Below are positions 10,679 to 21,856 of a DNA stretch of 64,000 nt, in pieces (position 1 is the first letter of the stretch; every line of letters begins with the position of its first letter). The notes beneath the pieces are model-generated. The model was not told the origin of the DNA. It worked only from the letters and a program-made list of their open reading frames with translations, and ran no database searches. The DNA lies in contig KB722737.1 in assembly GCA_000349905.1 (NCBI GenBank), forward strand, positions 271,327 through 335,326, read 5' to 3'. Made by a program: the position numbers and the translations under genes. The DNA is from Volvariella volvacea V23 (lineage: Eukaryota; Basidiomycota; Agaricomycetes; Agaricales; Pluteaceae).

Positions 10679-12888
10679 ATGCCGTTCATCTTGTCAAGAC
10701 CACCCTCGCCTGTGCCACGAGAGGATACGCAAACAACCCAGGATGAGGGGCACGCCCTTTTCCCTTCTTCTCTTCCCGCTGCCGACCTTGACATGGGCAA
10801 GCATCGCCCTCGCTTGGAGATACTCCTCGACACACCCCATATCTACCTCAAGGGCACCGGTGTCGATGTAGAGCCTGCGACCCTTTCTGGACATGTATTA
10901 CTTGACCTCGCAGAAGCGACCTCAGTAAAACAAGTGGTGTTGTCATTCAAAGGGAAAGCCCGAGTGCCTGTTGTCCACCACGAGGCGTAAGTTGTGTTTT
11001 TGACTTCGCGAGTCGTGCCATCCAACCTTTTTACAGCCTGTCTTTCAATGGATCCTCTATGTCTTATGTCGTCTGCAGCCATGACTGGGCCTTTCTCGAG
11101 GGGGATCACAAGCACAGCAGGACCTTGAAGGCCGGCCGTCATTATTTTCCCTTCCAGCTCCAACTGGGAGGCTCGCTGCCTTCTTCTTTGAGCACAGCCA
11201 TCCTTGGGGGCGCATCTATAACCTATAAACTCCGTGCTCAGGTGATCCGCCCTGGCTTCAATCATAATATTTACGCCATCGCCCCTGTTACCATTTTACG
11301 CACCTTCGCACAGGAAGCACTAGAGTATCAGCAGACCCTTGAAATCGAAAACACGTGGCCGGAAAAGGTCATGTACTCCCTTATGATTCCTCACAAGGCT
11401 TGGGCGGTGGGCGACAAGTTAACAGCTATCGTAAAGTTTTCACCCCTCCGAAAAGGCGTCCGCATTCTTACCATTGCCAGTTCAATACATGAAACCACTA
11501 GACTATATGGCAAGTCCTCCACTGAGCACACAAGGGTCGTTGCGACAGCGAAGCACGAGATTGTTAGTGGTCGAGCCGTTGAAATAGGTGCTACCTCAAC
11601 CCGTGACGTGACCCCCCCTCAGCAGCTTAAACGCCACTTTGGCTATCCACAACCTTGTAGTTCCAGTTCACCGCCTCCAGAAAGCGACCTGCCTTCCTCT
11701 CCGACATTGATCTTCTCTGACATGCCACGCATAGAGGCATCTTGTCCTGCGACGCATGTTGATGACGAGTTGGGAGGAATTGATGACGTCGTCACCACAC
11801 TCAGCTTTTCCATACCCCTAACCATCACTCCCACGCATTCGTTAGAACCAATTGTCGTCAGCCATCGTATTCGATGGATCATTCACATTCTGAATCCTGA
11901 CGGCCACACTTCGGAACTCCGGTGTTCACTACCACTTCACCTTTTGGATCATCAGCTCTTGGAGGAGAGCAAGCGTTTCACGGCCCCCACAAGGCGACTT
12001 CTCCTAGGCGAACCTGAACTACCCGTCCAAGGAGATGACCTAGAGCTCCCCAGCTATTTAGCACATGTCCGGGATCGGGTAGCCAATATGTATTTGCCCG
12101 AAGCAGCTACTATTCGTGTGGCCAATCCATGGATAGTGCAAGCAGGCAGCCCGGCCTGGCCGCATTCCGGAGTAACCTCTCCTGGTCCATCTTCACATTC
12201 CGGCTATTCGACACCGTTGGATAGCCACGTACGCTCTCACCTTCCTCATGCTCCAGGCTCTGGAGACAGCACTCCCTTGGATTGGGTGAACTCCGAACTC
12301 TTGCTTTCTTTAAACAGGGAGTGGACCCGAAACTCAAATGCGGAGTGCCTGCCTTCGCATTTTGACAACATTATTGACTCCGAGCCAGGAAGTGGATTAC
12401 AGAGTCGATACCCAAGTCGTTTGACAAGCCGTGCGAGCAGCCCGATACGTCAACTGGGGCAAATCTCAAGCCAGCAACAGGGCCCCCCATCACCACCAAC
12501 GGTAAATCCCAATGATTCCTACGTACATACGAGCCATACCACCAGGAATTGGAACACCCTTCTTCAAGCATCTTTGAAACCCCTGACATCAATATCGCAT
12601 GCTTGGCTACCTTCACGTCACTCAAATACGGCATCTCAACACGTTCGACAGCATCCCAATGACGGTCGGTTGCCATCTACATCATACCAGCTGTCAATTG
12701 TCACTCCAAATATTCCCCTGCTCGACCCATCTACAGCGTCTGCACTCTATCACCAAGCAATGGCAGAGGTTCCAGACTATGGAATGGCTGCCCAAGGTTT
12801 CATCGGTGGGGTACCGCCACTAGACAGCATGCGTGGTTTGCCATCCTATGACGAAGTTCAGAGATCACAGAATGATTCTAGTTTCTAG
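10679..12888 (+). CDS. Alpha-arrestin (ART-type ubiquitin-ligase adaptor)
   Basis: Alpha-arrestins recruit the Rsp5/NEDD4 ubiquitin ligase to plasma-membrane transporters and so trigger their endocytosis. Two exons, 10679-10986 and 11037-12888, give 719 residues. The arrestin N fold starts about residue 40 (RPRLEILLDTPHIYLKGTGV, LSGHVLLDLAEATSVKQVVL, KAGRHYFPFQLQLGGSLPSS, ITYKLRAQVIRP). The arrestin C fold follows (about 205-400; KAWAVGDKLTAIVKFSPL, LEPIVVSHRIRWIIHI). The tail is Ser/Pro-rich and disordered. LPSY motifs appear at ELPSYLAHV and near the C-terminus as GLPSYDEVQ; they resemble PPxY sites for WW domains. Substrate specificity cannot be read from sequence. The start follows from the first ATG in a frame whose upstream part lacks arrestin features. 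Confidence 0.9.
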
Positions 12889-13150
12889 TCCAAATGAGGC
12901 ACATGAGCAAGCAGCGGCCAGCTCTCCACTGACCAGGGGCGACATCAGTTGACCGCAACATACTATTCCCAATTCAGTCCCAACTAGGATAATGTTTTCT
13001 GATAGTTTTACTAGAGCATAGAAGGTTGGCTTGCATTCACCCATTGCGAAAAGTTGCAATTGTACCAACATGTATTTATGTCTAAGGGCAGCCACATCAT
13101 TAAGATGTATTACGAATAGAAAGAGGCAGCGACAAAAAATCAGGATGGTA

Positions 13151-14742
13151 CTATTTCTGCGCCTCGGGTTCATCCTTCTGCTCGTCGCGGCTCTTAAGAA
13201 TCCAGGGTTCGGAGGTAACAAATTGCTGCGTGGGAACACCAAGCTCGAATAAGCGAGAGACAACACTTGCAAAACTAGTGATCATATATCCCGTAAATAG
13301 GGGTGAACGAAGAAGGACCAGTAATACTCACTCCCGGAAGAACAGGTCATTGTCCTCTGCATACGCTTTCGCATACTTCTTGAATGACTTGTCTTGGACA
13401 AGGACGTAGTCGGTGCTAAGGGAAGGTCAATACAACAAATATAAAGAATAGAAGGCAACCCACGGGAGCATCATAAGGGAACGGGTGTTCTTGTCTTCTA
13501 GCTGTTTGGGGCCGTCCCACCTCTTCCAGACCCATCTACAAAGCTATAAGAGACCACATCCGTCTCGATTTGTTGCAACTCACTTCTCGTCGAAAAGCAG
13601 TTTGAAATAATCGTTGGTCAGCGTGGTTGGAGAGAAGGTCCAAGGACCTTCATACCCAGAGCGATCACGATGGCAACGACCTAAGGCATGGGCGCCAGAG
13701 AGAGCAACAATCTCTTGATCGTTGAAACTAAAACAGAAAATGAGATGAAATTGAACTTGGCAAAGCCAAATGACGAACCCCATGCGATAAAAGATCTGTG
13801 GACGAGGATGTTATTAGGTGTCTGCAGAAGTGTGGGTAAATGACTCACAGCTCGAAGGTGGTCACCCCCTTGCGAGGCATCAGGAAGCCGGCCGTCGGGC
13901 GTAGCATCCTTGGCGAAACCATCGATACGGCCTGGCCTCCAGGGGATCTTAGGGCCAGCCATTTCCTGACCAGCGATTCGTTAGTGCCATAGAGTACGAA
14001 GATGAGGAAATGAAGTACTTGAATAGCTGCAACACCGGCGAGAGTCCAGAGATCACCGTAACTGATCCACGAGTTCTTTTGCTTGATTGTTTCCAACAAG
14101 TCACGGGCGACGTGAAGGCCAGCATTGGCACCATGTAGAGATTCAGGCTCGAATCGCATAGTCGCATAATTGCTGTGGGGGGCAAGGTAAATAGCAGAGA
14201 TAGTACAAGTAGGACGGCTACCAACCTTCCACCAGTCTTGGTATCCTTATCATATGTTCCAGAAGAGTGCCAAGCAAGACGCAAAAAGACGGGGCCGTAG
14301 GAGCCATCTGAAGTACGGTAGGAAATAAAGAGACTTTCGAGGGAGCGAGGGAAACGCACCATCGTACTCTCCTGCTTCGTCGATGAGGTCCGCTATTTCA
14401 TTGTATATCTACAAGGATATTAATAAAAGCAACCACCAAATAGTGGGCACCCACCCTTTGATAGTCAGCCTGAGAAGGGGTGAAGGGGGTCTTTGCCTTG
14501 ACGGACTGAAGACCAGATTTGGCGGCGGTCTGGGCATCCTTTGTAGAGTCTGAGAAGTAGTAGAAGGCAGCACCGCCAACAATGGCAGCGAGACCTATCC
14601 CTGCATAGAGTGTTGTATTGGATTTCGGGGCGGGAGGCTCCGTAGAGAATTTGCGGAAAGCCGGGCGGGGGCGGACGGATTTAGGGATGGAGCTGGTTAA
14701 GGCAGCACGACGAAGAGGATTGCGGAGGAGAGCGAGGGACAT
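13151..14742 (-). CDS. CCP1: Mitochondrial cytochrome c peroxidase
   Basis: This haem peroxidase of the mitochondrial intermembrane space reduces hydrogen peroxide with electrons from cytochrome c. Exons in transcript order: 14455-14742, 14360-14408, 14226-14307, 14019-14172, 13849-13965, 13779-13795, 13584-13727, 13464-13535, 13332-13415, 13151-13265; 373 residues. The Arg/Ser-rich, acid-free N-terminus fits a mitochondrial presequence. It is followed by a membrane segment ([19 protein letters not shown]), as in the bipartite signal of yeast Ccp1. Distal catalytic residues are in [14 protein letters not shown]; the proximal haem His is in [11 protein letters not shown]; the radical Trp is in GYEGPWTF. 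The C-terminal extension [13 protein letters not shown] is charged. All ten exons keep phase. It is divergent from the DUF6699 gene. Confidence 0.96.
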
Positions 14743-15157
14743 GGTGGGTGGTGAAAAGCAAGGGAGCAACTCCCAAGTCCGGAGATGATATACAGAAAAA
14801 TGTGAAATAAATCATGTGTCGCCCGCTCGGCACGTAATCCAGCCAATCGCCGCGTTTCGCTTTATCAGCTAACGGGACCCCTGCAGCCAGCAGCAGATGG
14901 ACGCCATACAGCGGCCAGGCTGCAACCGGGCTCTGCACGCCCTCCCGTCTGCTTTGTTATCCCATTCTACGCCAGCCCGACCACCAAGCCACCCTCCATC
15001 GCGTCCCCTGCAAATCACCTGCAGCGTGGCTGCTGAGTAAGCCTCCTCACGTGTCCCTTCTCCCTATCTGGCACTGCTCTGCGCTCTGACTCGACCTCTG
15101 CCTGCTGAGCTTATATACCTACGGGCTTCTTTTGGTGCCCATTTTGCAACCAGACCC
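14743..15157. promoter_or_regulatory. Shared divergent promoter, CCP1 and DUF6699 gene
   Basis: This 415-base gap lies between two divergent start codons. TTATATAC at 15111-15118, 40 bases before the DUF6699 ATG, could serve as a TATA element for that gene. No other motif is clear. Confidence 0.4.
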
Positions 15158-15843
15158 ATGAATCCATACAGCTGGATCCCCGACTACTATCAGAACCCCA
15201 ATGTCTATATCCCCCAGGGCTATATTCCTCATTGGAGCACTCCGGGCTGGAACCATTATGATGGCACAAATGCGGGTGGTGTGTCCTTTCCGCTCTATCT
15301 GGGTTGCCCATGCCGACAGCGATCAAAGCCCAAGCATTTCCCATGTCAAAAAAGTATCCGACCCTCAATCCAGCTCTTGCTTCCGACGTTACCCACATCC
15401 GGTTTGATGTCAAGACCAAGCCATCGCAGTCCATCCACCCCGCTGCATATCAGGCGAATCGTCTTCTATATGCCACAGCCAACAAAGCAACGGCGATTCG
15501 CCTGATATCCAGGTCATTCCCTTGGACGATAGACATCCAGTCGCCGCTGCCTATCACATGCGAAGGGGTGTGGGACGCAATCCACACAGCTCTGCAAGCT
15601 CCAATTGTTGAATCGGAGTGGGCGTTGATTTCGGCGTTTGACACGAAGCACAAGGACCTCCTTGCGAAAATCATAAAGAAGAGGGAGGAAGGAGGGGAAC
15701 CCCCACTGTTAAAGCGCATCGATTACCTAGGGGATGCGACCATTCTCAAGGGACTAGAGAAGGATGAGGATTACTCTAGATCCATGCTATTACCAGGAGG
15801 CAAGGCAATCCCGGAAACATGGGTCGTGAAGCTGAGCACCTAG
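15158..15843 (+). CDS. DUF6699 domain protein
   Basis: This is a small uncharacterised protein of a family found in large numbers in mushroom genomes; no function is known. Two exons, 15158-15275 and 15320-15843, give 213 residues. The N-terminus is rich in Tyr, Trp and Pro (MNPYSWIPDYYQNPNVYIPQ). The DUF6699 core starts near residue 65 with KYPTLNPALASDVTHIRFDV, then ATAIRLISRSFPWTIDIQSP, VWDAIHTALQAPIVESEWAL, LKRIDYLGDATILKGLEKD, and ends near PETWVVKLS. The 44-nt intron has a GTGGTG donor and a GACAG acceptor. There is no signal peptide or membrane segment. The family assignment rests on pattern recognition of the LNP...FPWTI...EWA...DYLG layout. Confidence 0.8.
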
Positions 15844-16727
15844 TTTGAAACAGGCCAATCACGTTGGTGTATGTTGTTAGTACTGTAGTAATAACGAACC
15901 CCCGTATGAATCGCTTGGGAACACTATAATGTATCATGTGATCACAGCGAAAATTCTTGAGGCCACCAGCCGCATTCGCAGGCAGATCCTTTCTATTCAT
16001 TACATTGAACATGGTCTCTTTTCAGTTCGTGTTTCCGGTTCTGTGACCTCTTCGTGCGATGAAACTGAACCACCCTCTAGGTGCCATGGTAAGCGTGGCA
16101 GCTTGATGAATCGTCAGCCTCTAAACACCATTCAAAGCCTGTGGGGATGTCGTCAAGAAGCCCAAATTAGATCAGCACCACCGACGGTGTCATGCTGGAT
16201 TTGACTGTATTGATTGCAGCACAACATTCAATAGCCCAGCAGAATACAAGCATCACACATCCTGTATAACTGAAGCGGAAAAATATCAAAAATCACTATA
16301 CCGAGGGCCAAAGCGAGTACGTCAGTTCCTGTGCGAGCACGCACAAGCAGCGAGCTGAAATGAAATGTAGAAGGACAGTTCCTTTCCCAATGGACATGCA
16401 CAAGGGCAGTCGGACAGACCCGATGACCAGGCGCCAGCTGTGGGCACTTCCAAGGAGACCGGGCAGCCAAAGGAGGTCAGCGAGAACGAGGGAAAGCCGT
16501 TGAGCGAACAGACGGAGAAGAAGAAAAGGAAGAAGGCAGAGGAGGAGGATGGGGAGAGGAGTGAGAGGCGGAGGAGGAAGAGGAAGAGGACGGGAGAGAA
16601 GGGGAGAGTGACAATAGCTTAGCTGGTTGAGTGTAGTAGCACGTGCGAGGTACAAGTCACAAAGGATCGATTGCTGCTCTGCCACCACCACTCTCTCTTA
16701 GCTCCTTTCTTCACCCTCAATACATCC
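15844..16727. other. Intergenic with a purine-rich basic/acidic open frame
   Basis: This 884-base gap lies between the DUF6699 gene and ATG3. On the + strand, 16371-16622 is open and would encode a tail such as KPLSEQTEKKKRKKAEEEDG followed by RRRRKRKR. It has no ATG of its own and follows an AG that could be a splice acceptor. It could be the last exon of an unrecognised gene or simply a GA-rich tract in the ATG3 promoter. A leucine-rich frame opposite it is the mirror of the GA tract. Confidence 0.3.
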
Positions 16728-18135
16728 ATGCAAGCAATACAAGTTCGTTGTCGTCCCCACACCATCGCCTCCTCCACTTACATCTTCCCATCAGAGTCAC
16801 CTCTTCGCTTTTCGCGAGTACATCAGCCCAGTCAGTCTCAGCCTTGCACCTCATCCTGTCTACTCACTTCCCCACCCCCATAGGTTCTCAAGGAAAGCAA
16901 ATTCAAGGAGCATGGCCGTATCACTCCTGGTGGGTTTCATCTTGCTCCGGACGCGTGCTCTTTGTCCTATCTTTATCTTAGAGGAGTTTGTCGCCGCTGG
17001 TGATTTCCTAACCTACAAGTTTCCTGTCTGGTCCTGGTGTGTTTTGCAACACATCAGCCCCCGTGGATCGCTGACCCCCCATCACAGGGAACGTGGAGAC
17101 GAATCCAAGTCTCGGGACCATCTCCCCCCAAACAAGCAATACCTCGTAACGCGAGGAGTACCGTGTCTCCGGCGCGCCACTTCCCTAGCCTATACTGATG
17201 CCGATGAAGACGCTGAACGACTGGTGTCTTTTGCGGGAGGTTCTGCTCCATCTGGCGTCACGGACGATTGGGTTGAGACTCACACTGGCCGCAAATCCAC
17301 CCTGGACTCTCTCACCAATGCAGCTGATATTGATGATATCCCAGACTTAGATGGCCACGATCCCGATGCTATTACCAAAGGGATCAGCAACATGTCTTTG
17401 GATCCCGGTGCGGACAACACAGCGACGCCAGATCTGGACGACATACCCGATATGGAAGAAGAGGACCTTGAAGGAGGAGACGAGGCCACAGCGGCGCCGA
17501 AAGTGGCGGCTGCATCCGCTTCCAACACTTCTAGGTGCGATTTACAGCCTTTTTCAATTCGTGCATCGTCTTACTGGTCTTCATAGACCTGAAGCAGCGA
17601 AGGCCAATCTGCTACAGGTCCGCACATACGATGTCATGATCACTTATGATAAATATTATCAAACTCCCCGTGTATGGTTGATCGGTTATGACGAGGTAAG
17701 CACTATTATACATGATCAGTCCTGTACTGATATCTGTTGCAGAACCGGAATCCTTTGACGCCGGATCAAATATTCCAAGACATATCCGCAGATCATGCCC
17801 ACAAGACTGTTACCATTGAACCATTCATTCATTCATCCACACTCCAGGCAGCATCCGTGCACCCCTGTAAGCATGCAAACGTCATGAAGAAAGTCATCGA
17901 GCGCATGAACAACAGTGTCGTTGAGGAGCAACTTGCCCAGCGGAAGGCTGCAAAAGAAAGCGGGAAGAAGAAGTGGCCATTTAGTCGCAAGGCAAGTAGC
18001 AGTGGGAAGGAGGCCGTAAGCCAGGATGACGATGAGGTAGAGGGTATGCGAGTTGATTTTTATCTCATTGTCTTCTTGAAGTTTATCGCATCCATCGTCC
18101 CTACCATCGAGGTAGATTCCACGGCATCTTTCTAG
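16728..18135 (+). CDS. ATG3: Autophagy E2-like conjugating enzyme Atg3
   Basis: Atg3 is the E2-like enzyme that transfers Atg8 to phosphatidylethanolamine on the growing autophagosome membrane. Exons: 16728-16742, 16795-16830, 16884-16929, 16982-17036, 17088-17534, 17587-17695, 17743-18135; 366 residues. The amphipathic N-terminal membrane-binding helix and start of the fold read [19 protein letters not shown], then [19 protein letters not shown] and [14 protein letters not shown] flexible acidic region (about 115-210) follows. The E2 core is [20 protein letters not shown], and the catalytic cysteine lies in [11 protein letters not shown]. The tail [20 protein letters not shown] is the normal family end. 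The first exon encodes only M-Q-A-I-Q; it was chosen because it splices in frame to the conserved helix. Confidence 0.95.
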
Positions 18136-18421
18136 ATGATACGATACCACACCACTTAAACACTGGTACTGACCGACCCCTATCCTCATCCCGGGTTCAC
18201 CTTTGATTTATGCATGTATGATTAGCACGGAATTATAGTAATGTTTCGGCACATCACACAAAGTGTGGAGACTTTGAACGGAACATGGTACTATAGCATA
18301 CTGCAGAGTACTTTACTGATCTCTCATCATCTGATCTACGTTCATGATATATGCACCCCAATCGTCCGAGCTTGAGGATCAATATTGCGGATTAAAACAA
18401 CACAAGCACGAGACAAAACAC

Positions 18422-21400
18422 TCACTCGAGGCCTGTTGGTGCGGAAGTCCACATCATCATGGTCTGGTCATCCATGACTGACATATTTGAGAGCACACTA
18501 TTCCATTGCATCGTGGATAGTGTCGCGGACTGTCTGTCTTGAAGCCTAGCAAGGACTTCTGCCGCCGCCAGCGAATCCACAGCTGACGGCTGATACCGAT
18601 ACCAATCATCCATAGAGTAGACTTCGGACCCCATAAAAACATCATCGCTATTTATGATGGCCGCAGACGATCCAAGCTGAGATGTAGTCTGTGGTATCTG
18701 ATGAGAAAGAGAAACTAGCGATTGCATTGACGAGCCCTGAATCTGGTCTGTGTGGGCAGAGGATTGTTCACAAACTGGCAGTCTTTCCAGCTCGTTGGTA
18801 TAACTGGGAAGCGCGTAGTTCGGGCAAGCTTGGAGGTGAATAGTATTGGTTAGTGTACTTCGCGAATCAGGATAACTACCGAATTTATTGAGAGAAGGGG
18901 TTACCCTCCTGGTTGGTGTTGGGATCGGTGTACTTAGAGGCAACGGCTCTCCATACTCTTTTGGCTTGGCCTTTTGCACTTGAGGGGTTTTCAAGTCTCC
19001 GATTGATGCCAGCTCAGAGAGCAAATCCCTATAAAGGTTGTTCAAAAATTACTATATAGATGGCCCCAAAAAGGAGACAAACCACAATCGGCCAGCGATT
19101 GCCCACCTCCGCTCACACTCTTTCAGGATATCCAAACATTTCTGGACATCTTGAAACTCTCGCGTCGGATAAGAAGCACACCCGTGCCGCTTTCCGGTCC
19201 AGATACTCAAAAGCAATACAACGCCTGATGTAAATGCAGTGACCTGCACGAATAAGTCTGTTTCCCAGCACATAGATGAAAATCGTACCTGAACATGCGG
19301 GTGTGGAAGGATGCCCCTCCGTGTTTGAATGTCGAGCAAATGACAGCATGACCTTGCGGCATTTGTGCAAATTGCAAGTGAAGGGTAAGTGAATGGCGTC
19401 GTATTTCTTGGTGATGGAATAAAAGGGCGATGTGTAAAAATCTGGACGTAGTAGTATACCGCATGGAGCCACGCCGATTGCGTTAGAAACAAAGTATTTT
19501 CCTGTGCGGGATTCCATCGAACTAGAATGCGTGTAAGATGCTTTGAGAAGGTTTCAATATGCAGCTTACGATGTTCGGGTAACGACCCCATCCAATTATT
19601 TAAGGCAGAATCTAGATTAGGGAGAATATGCTGTCCTGAGCCTTTGAGCGCAAGTAGCGGCTTCTTAAGTGAATACTGCGTGGAACTTAGTGGATGTGTA
19701 TGTGCTGATAAGGGGAGGCATACAATAGCTTTCATAGCAGATGCCAGGATATCCATTAGTTTGACATAGCAATTAAAGAAAGCGATGGCTGAAGGCACTT
19801 CAGGGGGTTGTCTAAAGTTCAATTTTGCATCATTGCAATCCCAGTATTCGTCATCGCACTCTGTGGGAAGGTCTACATCGATACTAAAGGGAAAAGGTTA
19901 GTGAGTGAACAAAAAGTAGGGGGAAACGGACTCCTCAGGCTGGAGGCTCAACGGCCGGCCAGAATTAGCTGTGATAAAACGGTCAATGCAGACAATAACC
20001 CTATTGGAGAGGTGGTCAGTACCGAAATCCCCAGCTAGTCGAACCAATTTCGAACCAAAAAGCCCGTTTCCATAGCTCGTCTTCTGCCGATGGTGCCCCT
20101 TTTCGAAGCCTCCGTCTATGTGCCCCAACCTCTTGTGTCATGCGTAAAGCCAAACCAATTTGTGTCCACACGCCTTGCGGCATCTCCGAAGACTGAGCGA
20201 ACAACACATGAAGCTGGCAATGCTGCTCAAAATCTTGCTCTTGAAATAGGTACAGCAGAGCTTACTGCAAAACCTTGTAGCTCATACAGACTCGGGCGTT
20301 GCGCGAAGGAGCTTCTGAAAGTGACAACTTGCTGAAACCATTGCCAACCTGACGAGCGGGGTTCTGTTGGATCTGCAAATGTGCGATGGTCCTCTGAGTA
20401 CCTAGAACCTAAGGCACAAGCAAGCAGCACTATAGCACCGAATCCTCTGTCTCGCAGATGCTCGTTGTCTGAGATGGACTTTTTAAATGTCGGTCGGTGG
20501 AGTAAAGGAAGGAACGCATTAATGTGCTGAAAATAGGCATCTAATACAATTGCCATTAAGCCTTCCTCAGGAAATGAGTAAGGCGTTTGCGTTTCAACGC
20601 CCGCTCGCTCTGGGTTTCGCCACTACGCAGCAATAAGCCTTAAGGCCCTTCCTTGCTGGAGGCGACATGTGAACATACCGATGGGTGTTCCCAGAATTCA
20701 TGCCTCTTCGCGGTGTTAATTCTTTTAGCTGCATCTTCTACTCCGGTGTATTCACCCTTAATGTCCAGTGCCGTCTGGACAAGCTGATATCCACTTTATC
20801 CTCAGGGTTTTGAGGTTAATCATTACAGACTCATGGAAACTCGTCCGTACCTTGACTGACCAAACCACCTACTTTGTGGGGGGTTAAGTTGGAGCTTATC
20901 CAGTTTCTCCATTAACTGCTTTGGACTTGGAGCAATGAAGTCGTCATTTCTCGGCGACTCGTGCACTTCTGGCTCGACCTCATGGGTGTCATCAGCGCCT
21001 TGGGTAAGGTCCAATCCAGGTGCAAGCTACCCGAATCCATAAGTGCATCGACCGGCAGAATAATAGTAGACACCTTCTTTAGCAATTTCTCCATCTTCTC
21101 AAGCCTAGCTTCCAGGCTTTCAACATAACTTTGTGAGGTAGTTCTCAACAATAGCATAGCTAAGGGAAGCCACAACGACCTACCCTTTTGCCGCTCCTAA
21201 ATGCTTGAAGGCCATAAGCAATAAAGCTTTATGAACCACGACGAGAGCGTACTTTCGTTACTTCCTTGTGGGTGCATTCCAACTCATACTGTATACAGTG
21301 ACTGCACCTGTTACCTGGCATTTCTCCACTGTCACCTTGAATGAAGTCTCAGTGGTTGACACTTATCACATTCGGAAGCCTATCAAAATCCTCACATCGT

Positions 21401-21594
21401 ACTATGTACAATCCACACCGTCAGTGACCCGTATTCTGCCGAGCCTGCATGGCGATACATCATGATAGCACTCACTTCTTTTTTTTCTTACATATATCAC
21501 AGGCACCTGGTACCCTTTTCTTCTTTGTTGCTCTATCGTTTTTTACAGGACGCTCAGTGTCGGCCTGTCCAGAGTCCTTGCTACCAGTCGTCAT
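18422..21594 (-). CDS. Zn2Cys6 transcription factor with Fungal_trans domain (one-base frame error in A8 run)
   Basis: This is a nuclear regulator of the zinc-cluster family; its target genes are unknown. Exons in transcript order: 21476-21594, 21396-21401, 21253-21335, 21180-21196, 21074-21128, 20851-21026, 20679-20793, 20266-20622, 20056-20222, 19932-20000, 19724-19883, 19570-19675, 19289-19521, 19083-19243, 18422-19028. The cluster reads GACDICKKK, then (via a 6-nt exon) IRCDSGEMPGNRCSHC and LECTH. A linker coiled coil follows (SYVESLEARLEKMEKLLKK). The Fungal_trans part includes LPLLHRPTFKKSI, RMTQEVGAHRRR and LPTECDDEYW. The exons sum to 2431 nt, one more than a multiple of three. Losing one A in the A8 run at 21479-21486 restores the canonical cluster spacing and an 809-residue product. 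This is either a base-call error or a real frameshift. Confidence 0.85.
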
Positions 21595-21856
21595 GGTCCC
21601 ATAAACAAGTTACACCCTTCCTCGCTCAGGTCCAGAAACGATGTTGGTGGGGAAGCTGATTAGAAACAGACGATCTCTAGGGTAATAGGTTTAGAGTCCA
21701 AGCTGATACACCAACCCTTAGTGCCATCATCAACACCATTGGGAATACAAATGATGCCATCGTCACGTCACGACTACCAAACTCATTGTCGACTACACTC
21801 TGGTGGCAACTCCGAAATTCCAGCATATCATTTATTTACCGATAACTGACTTCCAA

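Noticed and set aside
16296..16691. 131-codon leucine/proline-rich minus-strand frame
   Set aside because: It is the mirror of a GA-rich tract on the + strand; composition alone keeps it open.
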